Of a stretch of 64,000 bases of DNA, positions 1 through 9,182 are shown piece by piece (position 1 is the first letter of the stretch; each line of letters opens with the position of its first letter). The notes beneath the pieces were generated by a model, which was not told where the DNA came from, ran no database searches, and saw nothing but the letters and a program-made list of their open reading frames with translations. This stretch comes from Bacteroidales bacterium. GTDB lineage: Bacteria > Bacteroidota > Bacteroidia > Bacteroidales > Bacteroidaceae. The stretch lies in the NCBI GenBank assembly GCA_012517855.1, contig JAAYUD010000096.1:20699-84698 (forward strand). Reading direction: 5' to 3'. The translations under genes and the position numbers were made by a program.

Positions 1-861
1 TTCTTTATAAGCTGCCGGATAACCGGTTTTGCGGCCATAAGCCAATGCAAGGTAACCATTAAAATCAACTAAATAATCATCGTTGTGATCGTGTCCGGCA
101 AATGTACCGATCACATCCTTTTGCTCTAGGAATGCAGCACAAAGTCCACTATTGATGGAAGGTGAACACACATCTTCCCCTTTCGTACCAATTGGTGCAC
201 AATAGGACAATACGGAACTATACTCCGGCAACGGAATATGAAAGAACGCCAATGAAGGCAACCTCCGACCATTACGTGCCGTCACCTCATTACTTGTCCT
301 TCTATACCAATCTATCTGATCGTGGTGTATCCAATCGTAATATCCAAGTGCGTAATCTTTGACTAAATTGTGCGAATCGAACAAATACAACATCCATTTT
401 TCAGCATTTTCGTTTGAAGAATAAATAGGAAGAGCACAATTCCCCGAACCGCTTAATTTCTCCGCATCATAAGTTAAATTGTAAGGTATGGTACGAAGGA
501 AGTTCAATACTTGAGCATTATTGACATCGGTCTCTTCATCATGATTTCCGAATGTAACAGCAAAATAAGTCTTCTCGTTTACAAAAAGATCCGTTATTTT
601 TTTCCACGCCACCAACGCATTCCTGGAAACGACAACATCACCGGTTAGAACAACAAGGTCGGGATGCTCTATCTGAAGCATATTTTGTATCAAATGATAA
701 GTGCTATCATCACGAGACCGATATGTCTCGTCTTCTATCCAATGTAAATCTGTAAGCTGTAAAATTTTAAACTTCCCATTATGGAATCTCAGTTTAGGCG
801 TTTGAGCCTGTAAGAATAATCCATACAGGCAGCATAAAAGTAACAATAAATATTTCTTCAT
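1..861 (-). CDS. Secreted calcineurin-like metallophosphoesterase (C-terminus outside window)
   Basis: The frame stays open for 287 codons from the ATG at 861 to the window edge, so the stop is missing. Residues 1-20 form a signal peptide ending near AQA/AQT, which suggests periplasmic or surface location. The metal-binding motifs of calcineurin-like phosphoesterases are visible: D38-L-H40, G74-D75, G105-N-H-D108 and a late GHDH close to the window edge. The gene sits 17 bp after the propeller gene and is the last visible gene of the PUL's minus-strand run. By family it hydrolyses phosphomono- or diesters. Inference: it may remove a phosphate substituent from the PUL substrate. The exact substrate cannot be read from the sequence. 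Confidence 0.88.
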   Translation of the reverse strand, partial: MKKYLLLLLCCLYGLFLQAQTPKLRFHNGKFKILQLTDLHWIEDETYRSRDDSTYHLIQNMLQIEHPDLVVLTGDVVVSRNALVAWKKITDLFVNEKTYFAVTFGNHDEETDVNNAQVLNFLRTIPYNLTYDAEKLSGSGNCALPIYSSNENAEKWMLYLFDSHNLVKDYALGYYDWIHHDQIDWYRRTSNEVTARNGRRLPSLAFFHIPLPEYSSVLSYCAPIGTKGEDVCSPSINSGLCAAFLEQKDVIGTFAGHDHNDDYLVDFNGYLALAYGRKTGYPAAYKE

Positions 862-878
862 ATTTTTATTTTTTAGTA

Positions 879-1820
879 TTAATTCTCGTATAATTCTGAT
901 ATTCCTTGGCTAGTCCCCAGATAAATACAATTACCGAAAGTGGCAATCGTTTGTACCCGGTTATCTACCAAAGAACTATTGTTTCTATTATAGTGTACCC
1001 ATCTTTTACTATCAAAGCGGTTGACACCATTATCGGTACCAACCCATATATTCCCTTTGTGATCCTCAGCAATGCAATAAATGAAGTTGGAAGAAAGAGA
1101 AGTATTATTCGTATTATAAAGCACCCATTCCTGGCGATAATAGCACAACAGACCTTTCATTGTTCCTATCCACACTCTTTTCTTAGAATCGACACAAAGA
1201 GTATATATATCATTAGTCGGCAAGATACTATTAGAAGTATTGAACGTTTTTGAACCCACATTGCGATGATATACACTCACACCATGATAAGTAGCGATCC
1301 AAACATTGTCATCAGAATCGGACACAACAGAAGTAACAGTACTATCACCAGTACTAAGGTTATCAACCTGTTGTTTGGTATGTGTTTTACCATTCAAAAC
1401 AAGTAGTCCATTATAACAATCGCCTATCCATAATTCATCTCTTTTGTCTACGTAAATACAGTTCACATTAGAAACCATCTTGCTTAAAACACTCCATGAT
1501 TTACTTGAAGTATTTTTTATAAATAGTCCATTCCCCCATGTACCGGCTAATAGATTATCATTGCGGTCAAGAATAAGAGTTTGAATATAATGATTCTCAA
1601 GTCCATCCGAAATCCACTCACCATCAACGAACTTGTATATACCCTTCCATGTACCAACCCACATGCCACCGTTTTTAGCAAAGACAATAGCGCTAATATC
1701 ATTTTGAGAAGACAGAGAATCGGTAATCAAAACATTTCTCCAATGATATTGAGCGCTCATGATTGTGGGAGCGTACAATAAAAGGATAAAAAACAATCTC
1801 TTAATATGCAATTTCACCAT
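879..1820 (-). CDS. Secreted seven-repeat Reg_prop beta-propeller protein
   Basis: A 313-aa protein with a signal peptide (about residues 1-23) followed by seven repeats of about 40 residues. Each repeat has a core such as WVGTWKG, LAGTWGNG, WIGDCYNG, WIATYHG, WIGTMKG, WVGTDNG and YLGTSQG. These are the two-component-regulator propeller (Reg_prop) repeats that normally form the periplasmic sensor of hybrid two-component systems in Bacteroidetes. Here there is no membrane anchor, kinase, receiver or HTH domain, and the protein stops directly after blade seven. The start overlaps the stop of the upstream DUF4434 gene by 7 bp, so the two are probably co-translated. A role as a glycan-binding or accessory sensing protein is inferred only. 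Confidence 0.85.
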   Translation of the reverse strand: MVKLHIKRLFFILLLYAPTIMSAQYHWRNVLITDSLSSQNDISAIVFAKNGGMWVGTWKGIYKFVDGEWISDGLENHYIQTLILDRNDNLLAGTWGNGLFIKNTSSKSWSVLSKMVSNVNCIYVDKRDELWIGDCYNGLLVLNGKTHTKQQVDNLSTGDSTVTSVVSDSDDNVWIATYHGVSVYHRNVGSKTFNTSNSILPTNDIYTLCVDSKKRVWIGTMKGLLCYYRQEWVLYNTNNTSLSSNFIYCIAEDHKGNIWVGTDNGVNRFDSKRWVHYNRNNSSLVDNRVQTIATFGNCIYLGTSQGISELYEN

Positions 1821-2884
1821 AACTTATTTTTAAGTCCTTGTCTATACCAATGATCATAAGCTTCATATAAATGAACTGAATCAGGATGTCCTGCAAAAGC
1901 TGTAGCCCCAGGTTTATTCATCAAACCGATATATTGATAGATCAATATATTGTCTACAAATGGAGAGACATCTTCAATTTGCTTCTGAATACGATTAAAA
2001 TCGGCAGGTATCAATGCACTCTTATAAACGTCTCCTTCAAATCCGAAGATCTCCATATCAGCCCATATTTTTGCTCTTCCTGCCTTTTTATGAGCCGAAC
2101 ATAATGCTTCGAAATACTTACCGGCATATCCTGCTCTGGTTTTCTTAACACCAACTTCGTCCTGATAAGCTATAATATCAATATCCAACTGCTCAAGCTT
2201 TCTAACGTATTCATCATCTGCACGAACAGACTTAGTACCATAAGGAGCAATCAAATTGACACACTTAGGCATTAATTGACGGGCAATTCTACTGCAATTA
2301 TTCACATAGTTAAGCGTTAAATCATCGATCGTATTCCATAAGCCCGATTCATTGGGATAGTACCACCCATAAAAGCTGCTATGATGACCGTATTTCTCAA
2401 CAATCTCTATCATTGCTCTTTCGCGCAAAGCAGCAATGTCCTTGTCGGTCATCATCTTGTATGTATCGTCACTATTACCCCAGAAATCGTTACTGACAAA
2501 AAATTTAATGCCACAAAGATCGGCTTCGGATAGTACAGCTTCCAGAGGATCGTTACATACATAATCGTACTGAGGTTGCAACGTTGAAGGATAAAATGTC
2601 TTTCCATTATTTGCCACCGCCATCAGAACAAGATACTGCATACCCATATCACTCATCTCTCTAATCTTGGCACGCCATTGCGTCTCAGAGAATCCGGGCA
2701 GGACAGCATTCCAATACTTACCTTCGGCATCTGAGCCATGAAGAAATTCAAACCAAGATCCTGTGATCGGCTTAACAATATGTTGTTTCTCTGTTGTCTC
2801 TATCCGATTAGCCAAAACATCATTGCTCAAAAGCAATGATGTCGAAACCAATCCACATGTTTTTATAAATTTGCGTCTATCCAT
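1814..2884 (-). CDS. DUF4434 family exported protein (paralogue A)
   Basis: A 356-aa protein. The ATG at 2884 is chosen because it starts directly before a twin-arginine-like signal (RRKFIK, then a hydrophobic stretch to about residue 25); an upstream in-frame start at 2926 would add 14 residues in front of the signal. The mature part begins with the PITGSWFEF motif and looks like a TIM-barrel DUF4434 protein, a family related to glycoside hydrolases with poorly known substrates. It is clearly paralogous to the gene at 19030-20091: FNRI, QYLG/QYIG, MNKP and GWYYPNES/GWYFPNES segments match. It lies between the GH27 gene upstream and the propeller gene, which it overlaps. Probable role: a carbohydrate-active enzyme or binding protein of the PUL. 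Confidence 0.83.
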   Translation of the reverse strand: MDRRKFIKTCGLVSTSLLLSNDVLANRIETTEKQHIVKPITGSWFEFLHGSDAEGKYWNAVLPGFSETQWRAKIREMSDMGMQYLVLMAVANNGKTFYPSTLQPQYDYVCNDPLEAVLSEADLCGIKFFVSNDFWGNSDDTYKMMTDKDIAALRERAMIEIVEKYGHHSSFYGWYYPNESGLWNTIDDLTLNYVNNCSRIARQLMPKCVNLIAPYGTKSVRADDEYVRKLEQLDIDIIAYQDEVGVKKTRAGYAGKYFEALCSAHKKAGRAKIWADMEIFGFEGDVYKSALIPADFNRIQKQIEDVSPFVDNILIYQYIGLMNKPGATAFAGHPDSVHLYEAYDHWYRQGLKNKLW

Positions 2885-2976
2885 GTACCATAAAATAAAT
2901 CCAAAATTATCCTGAAAAATAATCAATTTTGCCTTATAAAAACCAACCTCTAAAGAAAAACATATAACATCAACCT

Positions 2977-4188
2977 TTAATTATACAACTTTAACATGAG
3001 TGACTGATTCTTAGCTAGTTTAAAGCTCAGTATTCTACTTATAGTTCCAATTGTCTTATGAGTGTACAAATCTCTCAACTTGTATATTTTATTTTTAGTG
3101 AAAGTTACAGCATAATTAAAATCAGGATCTTTAATAGTTTCTCCTAGCCAATTGTATTTTAAATCGACTGTTTGATCCGAGTTATTAAAGAAACATACGG
3201 CCCATTCATCATTTACTAATGGACGTATCCAAATTTCCACAGATCCCTGAACTATCTTATATCGGAATCCTTGTATACCGAGTTTATCTTGATTGACAGC
3301 TATAACATCGGTATTTTTAATAATATCCAACGTAGAAGGAGAAATATTTCTTAAATCGTTCCCCAAAATAAGAGGAGAAGCCAAAATGGCCCATAATGCA
3401 AAATGAGTTTCCTCCTCAAAATGCGTCAATCCCCCATTGCCTATTTCGAGCATATCCATATCGTTCCAATGTCCAGGTCCTGCAACTTTGCGCAGCATAG
3501 CCTGATCGCGATTGGTAAGTACCTCCAATACTCCATAACGATCTTTTGATCCGTTAAAGCAATTATTTATATCCCCAGTCGTACGCCAACTATGACCTAC
3601 ATTTTTCGCCCATTTCCATGGCTGATTATCTCCCCACTCGCAAAGGCTGAATAAAACAGGACGATTGGCTGCATGAAGAGCGTCTCTCATAGTCTTATAA
3701 GCTTCGTATGCGTTCATCATATTGGCATAACACCAATCAAACTTCAAATAATCGACACCCCATTCGGCAAACTTCAATGCATCCTGATATTCATGTCCTC
3801 TACTACCTGGATATCCTGCACATGTGCTATCCCCAACGCAACTATATAAGCCAAATTTCAAACCCTTAGAATGAATATAATCGGCAAGAGCCTTCATACC
3901 ATGAGGAAATTTATCTGGATTGGCCACAAAATTCCCTTGATCATCTCTATGCATCCCCATCCAGCCATCATCCAAAATAATATATTGATAGCCCATCTCT
4001 TTTAGACCCAGCTTCACAAAAGCATCTGCTATACCTTTTATTTTCTCTTCATTAATATCACAACCAAATTTATTCCAACTATTCCACCCCATCTGTGGAG
4101 TCAATGCTAAATTAGCAAATTTCTGTGCAAAAGAAACGACACAACAACACAATAACAAACTGAGGGTTAGTATTCTTCTAATATTCAT
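2977..4188 (-). CDS. GH27 alpha-galactosidase (single domain)
   Basis: A 403-aa enzyme with an N-terminal signal peptide ending near SFAQ (residue 22). The catalytic (beta/alpha)8 barrel starts at the family signature TPQMGWNSWN (30-39). The nucleophile is D151 in YLKFDWC and the acid/base is D206 in WRTTGDI. A short C-terminal beta domain follows from about residue 320. Length is normal for single-domain GH27 alpha-galactosidases or alpha-N-acetylgalactosaminidases; these retaining enzymes remove terminal alpha-linked galactose or GalNAc. It lies 33 bp downstream of the larger GH27 gene and 92 bp upstream of the DUF4434 gene. Two different GH27 enzymes in one locus imply two alpha-Gal(NAc) linkages or positions in the substrate (inference). 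Confidence 0.94.
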   Translation of the reverse strand: MNIRRILTLSLLLCCCVVSFAQKFANLALTPQMGWNSWNKFGCDINEEKIKGIADAFVKLGLKEMGYQYIILDDGWMGMHRDDQGNFVANPDKFPHGMKALADYIHSKGLKFGLYSCVGDSTCAGYPGSRGHEYQDALKFAEWGVDYLKFDWCYANMMNAYEAYKTMRDALHAANRPVLFSLCEWGDNQPWKWAKNVGHSWRTTGDINNCFNGSKDRYGVLEVLTNRDQAMLRKVAGPGHWNDMDMLEIGNGGLTHFEEETHFALWAILASPLILGNDLRNISPSTLDIIKNTDVIAVNQDKLGIQGFRYKIVQGSVEIWIRPLVNDEWAVCFFNNSDQTVDLKYNWLGETIKDPDFNYAVTFTKNKIYKLRDLYTHKTIGTISRILSFKLAKNQSLMLKLYN

Positions 4189-4221
4189 ATTTCAAATAAA
4201 ATTAATTTTAAATATTAAAGT

Positions 4222-6207
4222 TCACTTCTCTTGAGTAACCTTTATAAATCGGACTCCATGATAAGGGACCTTTGTTTTATAACATCCATCAAATATTCCA
4301 ATATCTTGTTGCCTCCATAAATCTCTAACTTTAGCTTTTCCTTTGATACCAAGCGCTGAAAAATCTATTTTAAGATCATACAAACATCTTTGTACCTTTT
4401 CTCCTTCCTTTTGATTCCACAGAATGTAATATGGATCTATTTGAAAAAGTCCTACAGCATACGAACCATCGTATAACTTTTTATACCATATTTGTCCGTC
4501 ACGAGTCAGTATCTTTTTTGCCGGCGAAACGATAGAATCTTGATCCACGGCAATAACTTCATTATTAGTAAGCAGATTTAAAGTAAAATCATCCATATTT
4601 GCCATATCGCAACCAATTAACAAAGGTGCTGACAAAATAGACCACAACGAGATATGTGAATATTGTTCGTCGGCTGTCAGATAAGAATCATGAATATTTC
4701 CCCAAGGCTTGCCAAGTGTTCCAACAACCAGCATGTCAGGATCATTGTATTTTCCAGGGGCACTGGACTTAGCACAAACGTCTTGAAAACAACCAATAGC
4801 TGTGACGACATTCCACTCATCAGTAATATCGCGTGTGGTACGCCACTGATTACCTCCAGCTTCTTCTCCCCACTTCCATACGTTGGGAGCACCATAGCCT
4901 ATACAATAAACAATATCCCTATTCACCTTATCTAAAGCTTTGCGCATGGTAATATATGGCTCTTGAATCGTTTTCTCCTCCGAATTTCTCTGCACACTCG
5001 AATATCCACAATAGTCGTATTTCAGATAATCCACTCCTTGTGAAGCCCACGTCTTTGCATCTATATCCTCATGCTGATAGCTACCGATATAACCGCCACA
5101 AGTAGTTGGACCGGGAGAAGAGTAAATACCAAACTTCAACCCCAAAGAATGGATATAGTCAGTGAGGCCTCTAAAATCGGGAAACTTTTCATTCGCAAGA
5201 ATTTCTCCATTCTTTGTTCGATTCGCAGCTTCCCAACCATCGTCAATATTCACGTAATTCCATCCATAGTTGTATAATTTCTGATGCATCACACGAGCGG
5301 CATCGCGCACTTTGCTGTCATCTACCGCAAGCGCCCAACAATTCCAACTATTCCATCCCATTGGAGGAGTCAACGCAATATCTTTACCAATCTTAATAGT
5401 AATCGCTTTTTTATCTATTCCTTTTTTATTTGTAGCAGTCAGAACAACCTTATAATTCCCATCTTTAAGAGCAACTCCGGTAATTAAACCACTATTCGGA
5501 TCTATACTAAGTCCTTCGGGTAAACCGGAGGCACTGAAAGTCATAGGGCGAATACCCGTTGTCATTACTCCCCATAAAAAGGGATTGCCTTTGCGTGCAC
5601 CATATACCAAGGGATTGTTGATACAAGGATTTTCACTCGCTGCAGGCGTGAGAATATACTTTTCTTTCTGAATAGTTTTTGGGACGGCAGGAATAGGCAC
5701 AATTTTATCTTTTGTTATAAATCTTACATTTAACCAATCGGCATGATCGTACATGATACCATCTCCGCACTCTTCAACTAAGAACAAGACTTCGCGGATA
5801 CCCGACAGACTAACATTGAATTTCTTCGGAGCATCACCTTTCTTCATTATTCCACTTCTCCAGAGAATTTTCTTATCACCCAATATCTTGAACTGAAGAT
5901 GCCCTGCAAAAAGATTATTGTCGTCTGCACCGGCTAAACCAGAAACAGAAAGAGCTTTACTATTTAAATCAAGAAGTATACGACTAATAGAATGGGCACC
6001 CACTCCATGTTTATAAACGACACCCTTAACTTTAAGCGGAGTTCCCAACACGGACTTATTCATTTGCGGAGTACCCCAATCTTGAACATAATAGGCACTT
6101 TGTCCCAATTGATCCAACCAGACATATTTAAGATGTGAATTTCCTGTAGCAAAAGAGCTGTTAAAAGAAATCAACAAGATAAATCCCAAAAGTATATTAG
6201 TTCTCAT
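4222..6207 (-). CDS. NPCBM + putative Ig-like domain + GH27 alpha-galactosidase
   Basis: A 661-aa secreted enzyme with signal peptide 1-20. Residues about 25-165 form an NPCBM/NEW2-type carbohydrate-binding domain (HGVGAHS near 67-73, GADDN near 93-97). Residues about 190-275 look like a putative Ig (He_PIG) domain with the GLPEGLSIDPNSGLITG signature. The GH27 catalytic domain starts at TPPMGWNSWN (280-289), with nucleophile D398 in YLKYDYC and acid/base D460 in WRTTRDI. A C-terminal beta domain ends the protein. By family it removes alpha-galactosyl groups; the added modules should help it bind a large substrate. It follows the glycan-binding lipoprotein by 74 bp in the SusC/D block. Confidence 0.94.
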   Translation of the reverse strand: MRTNILLGFILLISFNSSFATGNSHLKYVWLDQLGQSAYYVQDWGTPQMNKSVLGTPLKVKGVVYKHGVGAHSISRILLDLNSKALSVSGLAGADDNNLFAGHLQFKILGDKKILWRSGIMKKGDAPKKFNVSLSGIREVLFLVEECGDGIMYDHADWLNVRFITKDKIVPIPAVPKTIQKEKYILTPAASENPCINNPLVYGARKGNPFLWGVMTTGIRPMTFSASGLPEGLSIDPNSGLITGVALKDGNYKVVLTATNKKGIDKKAITIKIGKDIALTPPMGWNSWNCWALAVDDSKVRDAARVMHQKLYNYGWNYVNIDDGWEAANRTKNGEILANEKFPDFRGLTDYIHSLGLKFGIYSSPGPTTCGGYIGSYQHEDIDAKTWASQGVDYLKYDYCGYSSVQRNSEEKTIQEPYITMRKALDKVNRDIVYCIGYGAPNVWKWGEEAGGNQWRTTRDITDEWNVVTAIGCFQDVCAKSSAPGKYNDPDMLVVGTLGKPWGNIHDSYLTADEQYSHISLWSILSAPLLIGCDMANMDDFTLNLLTNNEVIAVDQDSIVSPAKKILTRDGQIWYKKLYDGSYAVGLFQIDPYYILWNQKEGEKVQRCLYDLKIDFSALGIKGKAKVRDLWRQQDIGIFDGCYKTKVPYHGVRFIKVTQEK

Positions 6208-6281
6208 AAAAGTAACAATATAATATAAAGAAGGATAGCTGTTACAACAAACTTACTGATAACAGCCATCCTTTCCAAACA

Positions 6282-7400
6282 CTACTTCTCGGATAACCTA
6301 AAATTATCAAAACTCATATCCACATTTTCATCGCTTTCGACTCTTATATTTAAAGAACCAGCACTCGATGCGTCGCTGGCACCCACAGGAAGAATCTTTT
6401 CAAACGGTATAGATATTGTCTGCCATGTACCATAATTTTGGACTGTAAAGCAATCGTTTCCAATAGCATTAGGAGCATGATTCCAATAAAAATAGATATA
6501 AAACTTAGTACCTTTTATAGGATATCCCATATTCAATTCAAATTTCAACACATATTTATCTGGATGTTGTTCCATATCATCAGTATAGTTAAAACCATTG
6601 CTTGTAATATATAACCAACCGAAATCCACTGGATGAGTTGCATCCGCTAACAAACGGAGGAAATTACCGGATATCGGATATGGCCTTTGTTTTTTATTAT
6701 GCTGATCCTGGACAATAAAACTTGAGCTATTGTCTCCAACGCCATCATAATCAGCAATCATCCATTTGTTATCCCGATAGCGTCCAGAACATATAGCATC
6801 TACATTATACTTCGAATTATGTATTGATACTTGAGCATTCGACGCAGCATCAGCGGGGACTTTGGCTGTAATATAAGTATCGGTAGACTTAATAACAGGA
6901 GTTTCTTTATCTCCAAATTTCACCGTCGAATTCGAGCTATTCACTTCATAAAGTTGTAAATATTTACCATATATTTTTATTGTATCCCCAGGTTGAGTAT
7001 ACTCACAAAACATTCCAGTCAGTTGCAAATCTGGAATATTCACTTTAAAACCGTAAGAGATATCACCCCCTTTTGATTTTAATGTAAGTTTGTCGTTTAC
7101 CTGCTTTGGTATTTTTACCGGGACTTGCAAATACAACACACTATCTTCCGAATAAAAATCTTTAGGAAGGACTGAAACATCATTAAACATGACCGAGTCT
7201 ACAGAATTAAGATGAGCACCACTAATAGCAATCCAATCTCCCATACTTCCACTTGAAAGAGAAGTACTCAAATCTTTAATTGGAGTAACTTTATTAAAGA
7301 CAGGAGCGACTTCGGAATCCTTATCACTACATGAACCAGCTATAAATATAAACAGCAGTCCGAATAGAATATATGTTATATTATCTTTTAATCGTTTCAT
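6282..7400 (-). CDS. Surface glycan-binding lipoprotein (SGBP-type, IPT/TIG domains)
   Basis: A 372-aa lipoprotein with lipobox FIAGSC and acylated C24, followed by the SDKDSE acidic stretch typical of Bacteroidetes surface lipoproteins. Residues about 35-130 and 130-205 look like two IPT/TIG Ig-like domains, and the C-terminal 160 residues resemble a CBM-like beta-sandwich found in SusE-position glycan-binding proteins. It directly follows susD (26 bp), the usual place for the accessory binding protein of a PUL. It carries no catalytic motif that I can see. Expected role: bind the target glycan at the cell surface beside SusC/D. Sequence in this class diverges fast, so the ligand cannot be predicted. 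Confidence 0.82.
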   Translation of the reverse strand: MKRLKDNITYILFGLLFIFIAGSCSDKDSEVAPVFNKVTPIKDLSTSLSSGSMGDWIAISGAHLNSVDSVMFNDVSVLPKDFYSEDSVLYLQVPVKIPKQVNDKLTLKSKGGDISYGFKVNIPDLQLTGMFCEYTQPGDTIKIYGKYLQLYEVNSSNSTVKFGDKETPVIKSTDTYITAKVPADAASNAQVSIHNSKYNVDAICSGRYRDNKWMIADYDGVGDNSSSFIVQDQHNKKQRPYPISGNFLRLLADATHPVDFGWLYITSNGFNYTDDMEQHPDKYVLKFELNMGYPIKGTKFYIYFYWNHAPNAIGNDCFTVQNYGTWQTISIPFEKILPVGASDASSAGSLNIRVESDENVDMSFDNFRLSEK

Positions 7401-7426
7401 AATAATTATTTTAATAAAAGGTTAGA

Positions 7427-9157
7427 TTACCACCCTGGATTATTTTTATCAATATAAATATTCGTATTTACTTCATTTGCAGGAAGAGGCAACAACAAAT
7501 GTTTCTTTTCGCGACGTTTCACATTACCATTTTCATCCAATCCGTCAATAGGACTGATTGAATTCATAGTTTGCAAGTAGATACCCCAGCGCAATAAATC
7601 GAATCGACGTATACCTTCAGCCGCAAATTCTTTCGCTCTTTCTTGTAATATGTAAGACCTAAAATATTCCTGATTAGCCGTGATAAGGGTTTGTCCCATT
7701 TTAACACCAGACACTAAAGGACTCTTGTTCCGACTATTCAGTTTTTCCACTTGTTGAATAGCGTATTGCGATGGCGTTCCATTTACTTCATTGTCAGCCT
7801 CTGCATAGAGAAGCAAAACCTCTGCATAGCGCATGAATGGGAAATTGAAGTCAGTTCTATTACCGGTGAGAGGCGCACTAACTTGTCTAAATTTCATCAA
7901 CTTAGAACCATACAAGTGAGCATCGTATCTGAGCTCATCAGTAGGTTGATATCCATCTAATCCTAATCTAACTTTTACGCTATCTTTAGCAGGATAGTAG
8001 CAATAATATAATTTCCCTTGATATTCACTATATGGATATCTGTGAATGACTCCCCAGGTTATTCGATCGTCGCCATCATCAAATGTCTGATACCAATGAT
8101 CTCTCTGAACATAATAACCATCCGTAAGGTATGTAGCCCCATCTGCTGTATACCAATAACCCGCATAATCTGTAGCTACATAATTGCTCAAATCATCGTT
8201 TCCAGCCAATGTCTGCAAGGTAAAGATAAACTCTTTTCCATTCTTGCTCGAAACATCCCACAGTGTTTTTTGAGATGGGTAAAGATCAAACTCTCCAGAA
8301 TCAATCACTTCTTTGGCTTTGTCCATACCCAACTTATAATATGCTTTGGAATCAAACTCCTCGTATCCGGCGACTTGATCTTTAGAAAATGTCTGCCAGG
8401 ATGGATAAGGGACTCTAATATGATTTCCATCAGCATCTTTCGTATAGGCAGGTCCCCCCATAACAGATATTTGACTTCCCGCAGCCATAGACGCAGAACC
8501 AATAGTACAATAGACCTTTGCCAATAATGCTCGAGCGGCTCCACGGCATACATGACCAGACTGATAAGAAGCATCCTGACGTGTATACAAGTGTTCTTCT
8601 GCAGCTTTCAGCTCGCTAATGATATAGTCATAGACATCTTTCACCGAAGAACGCGGTTTATAAAAATCAGCACCCTCAGAAACACTATAAGTATACAAAG
8701 GAAGTGGCCCATAGAACTGAACTAAGTTAAAATAAGACCAAGCTGTTAAAAACTCCAGCTCACCAACAGCATTATTTTTCACTTTTTCTGCGAGATCCAT
8801 CTTCTTAATTAAAGAAGCATGATATTGTGCTCTATGAATCGCTTGATAATAATAGATCCAAAAGTTATTCACACTGCCATTTTCATAAAAATTACCAGCG
8901 CCCATATCTGTAAAAGCCCACGTAGGTCCCGTTTGGTAATCCGTATCAAAGTTTACTACCGTATGATAGTTTCCCCATTGAAAGGGATAAGCCAATACCG
9001 TATATGCTCCCGAAACAAGTTCTGAATAACTTTTATTTGAGACTAATTCATCACCGGAAACGAATGTGTATACCTTTTCGTCTAACAAATTAGAACAAGA
9101 AGAAGTTGTTAAAACGGCAAGAGCAACTACGGCATATTTAATAAAATTAGATTTCAT
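7427..9157 (-). CDS. SusD-like glycan-binding outer-membrane lipoprotein
   Basis: A 576-aa protein with lipobox LTTSSC (acylated C21) and a typical SusD layout: N-terminal TPR-like helices (ALLAKVYCTIGSA around residue 210), a variable ligand-binding middle, and the C-terminal RagB/SusD region with FMRYAEVLLLYAEA and ERAKEFAAEGIRRFDLLRWG, followed by LPLPANEVNTN near the end. SusD proteins form the lid over their SusC partner and bind the glycan before import. It starts 25 bp after susC. Both genes are encoded in the normal SusC then SusD order. The ligand is not readable, but the enzymes around it predict an alpha-galactosylated substrate. Confidence 0.96.
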   Translation of the reverse strand: MKSNFIKYAVVALAVLTTSSCSNLLDEKVYTFVSGDELVSNKSYSELVSGAYTVLAYPFQWGNYHTVVNFDTDYQTGPTWAFTDMGAGNFYENGSVNNFWIYYYQAIHRAQYHASLIKKMDLAEKVKNNAVGELEFLTAWSYFNLVQFYGPLPLYTYSVSEGADFYKPRSSVKDVYDYIISELKAAEEHLYTRQDASYQSGHVCRGAARALLAKVYCTIGSASMAAGSQISVMGGPAYTKDADGNHIRVPYPSWQTFSKDQVAGYEEFDSKAYYKLGMDKAKEVIDSGEFDLYPSQKTLWDVSSKNGKEFIFTLQTLAGNDDLSNYVATDYAGYWYTADGATYLTDGYYVQRDHWYQTFDDGDDRITWGVIHRYPYSEYQGKLYYCYYPAKDSVKVRLGLDGYQPTDELRYDAHLYGSKLMKFRQVSAPLTGNRTDFNFPFMRYAEVLLLYAEADNEVNGTPSQYAIQQVEKLNSRNKSPLVSGVKMGQTLITANQEYFRSYILQERAKEFAAEGIRRFDLLRWGIYLQTMNSISPIDGLDENGNVKRREKKHLLLPLPANEVNTNIYIDKNNPGW

Positions 9158-9182
9158 TTCTTCAATTTTTAAATCAAATTAG

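Noticed and set aside
8018..8527. 169-codon plus-strand frame opposite susD
   Set aside because: It is the complementary frame of a well-supported susD gene and has no independent features.
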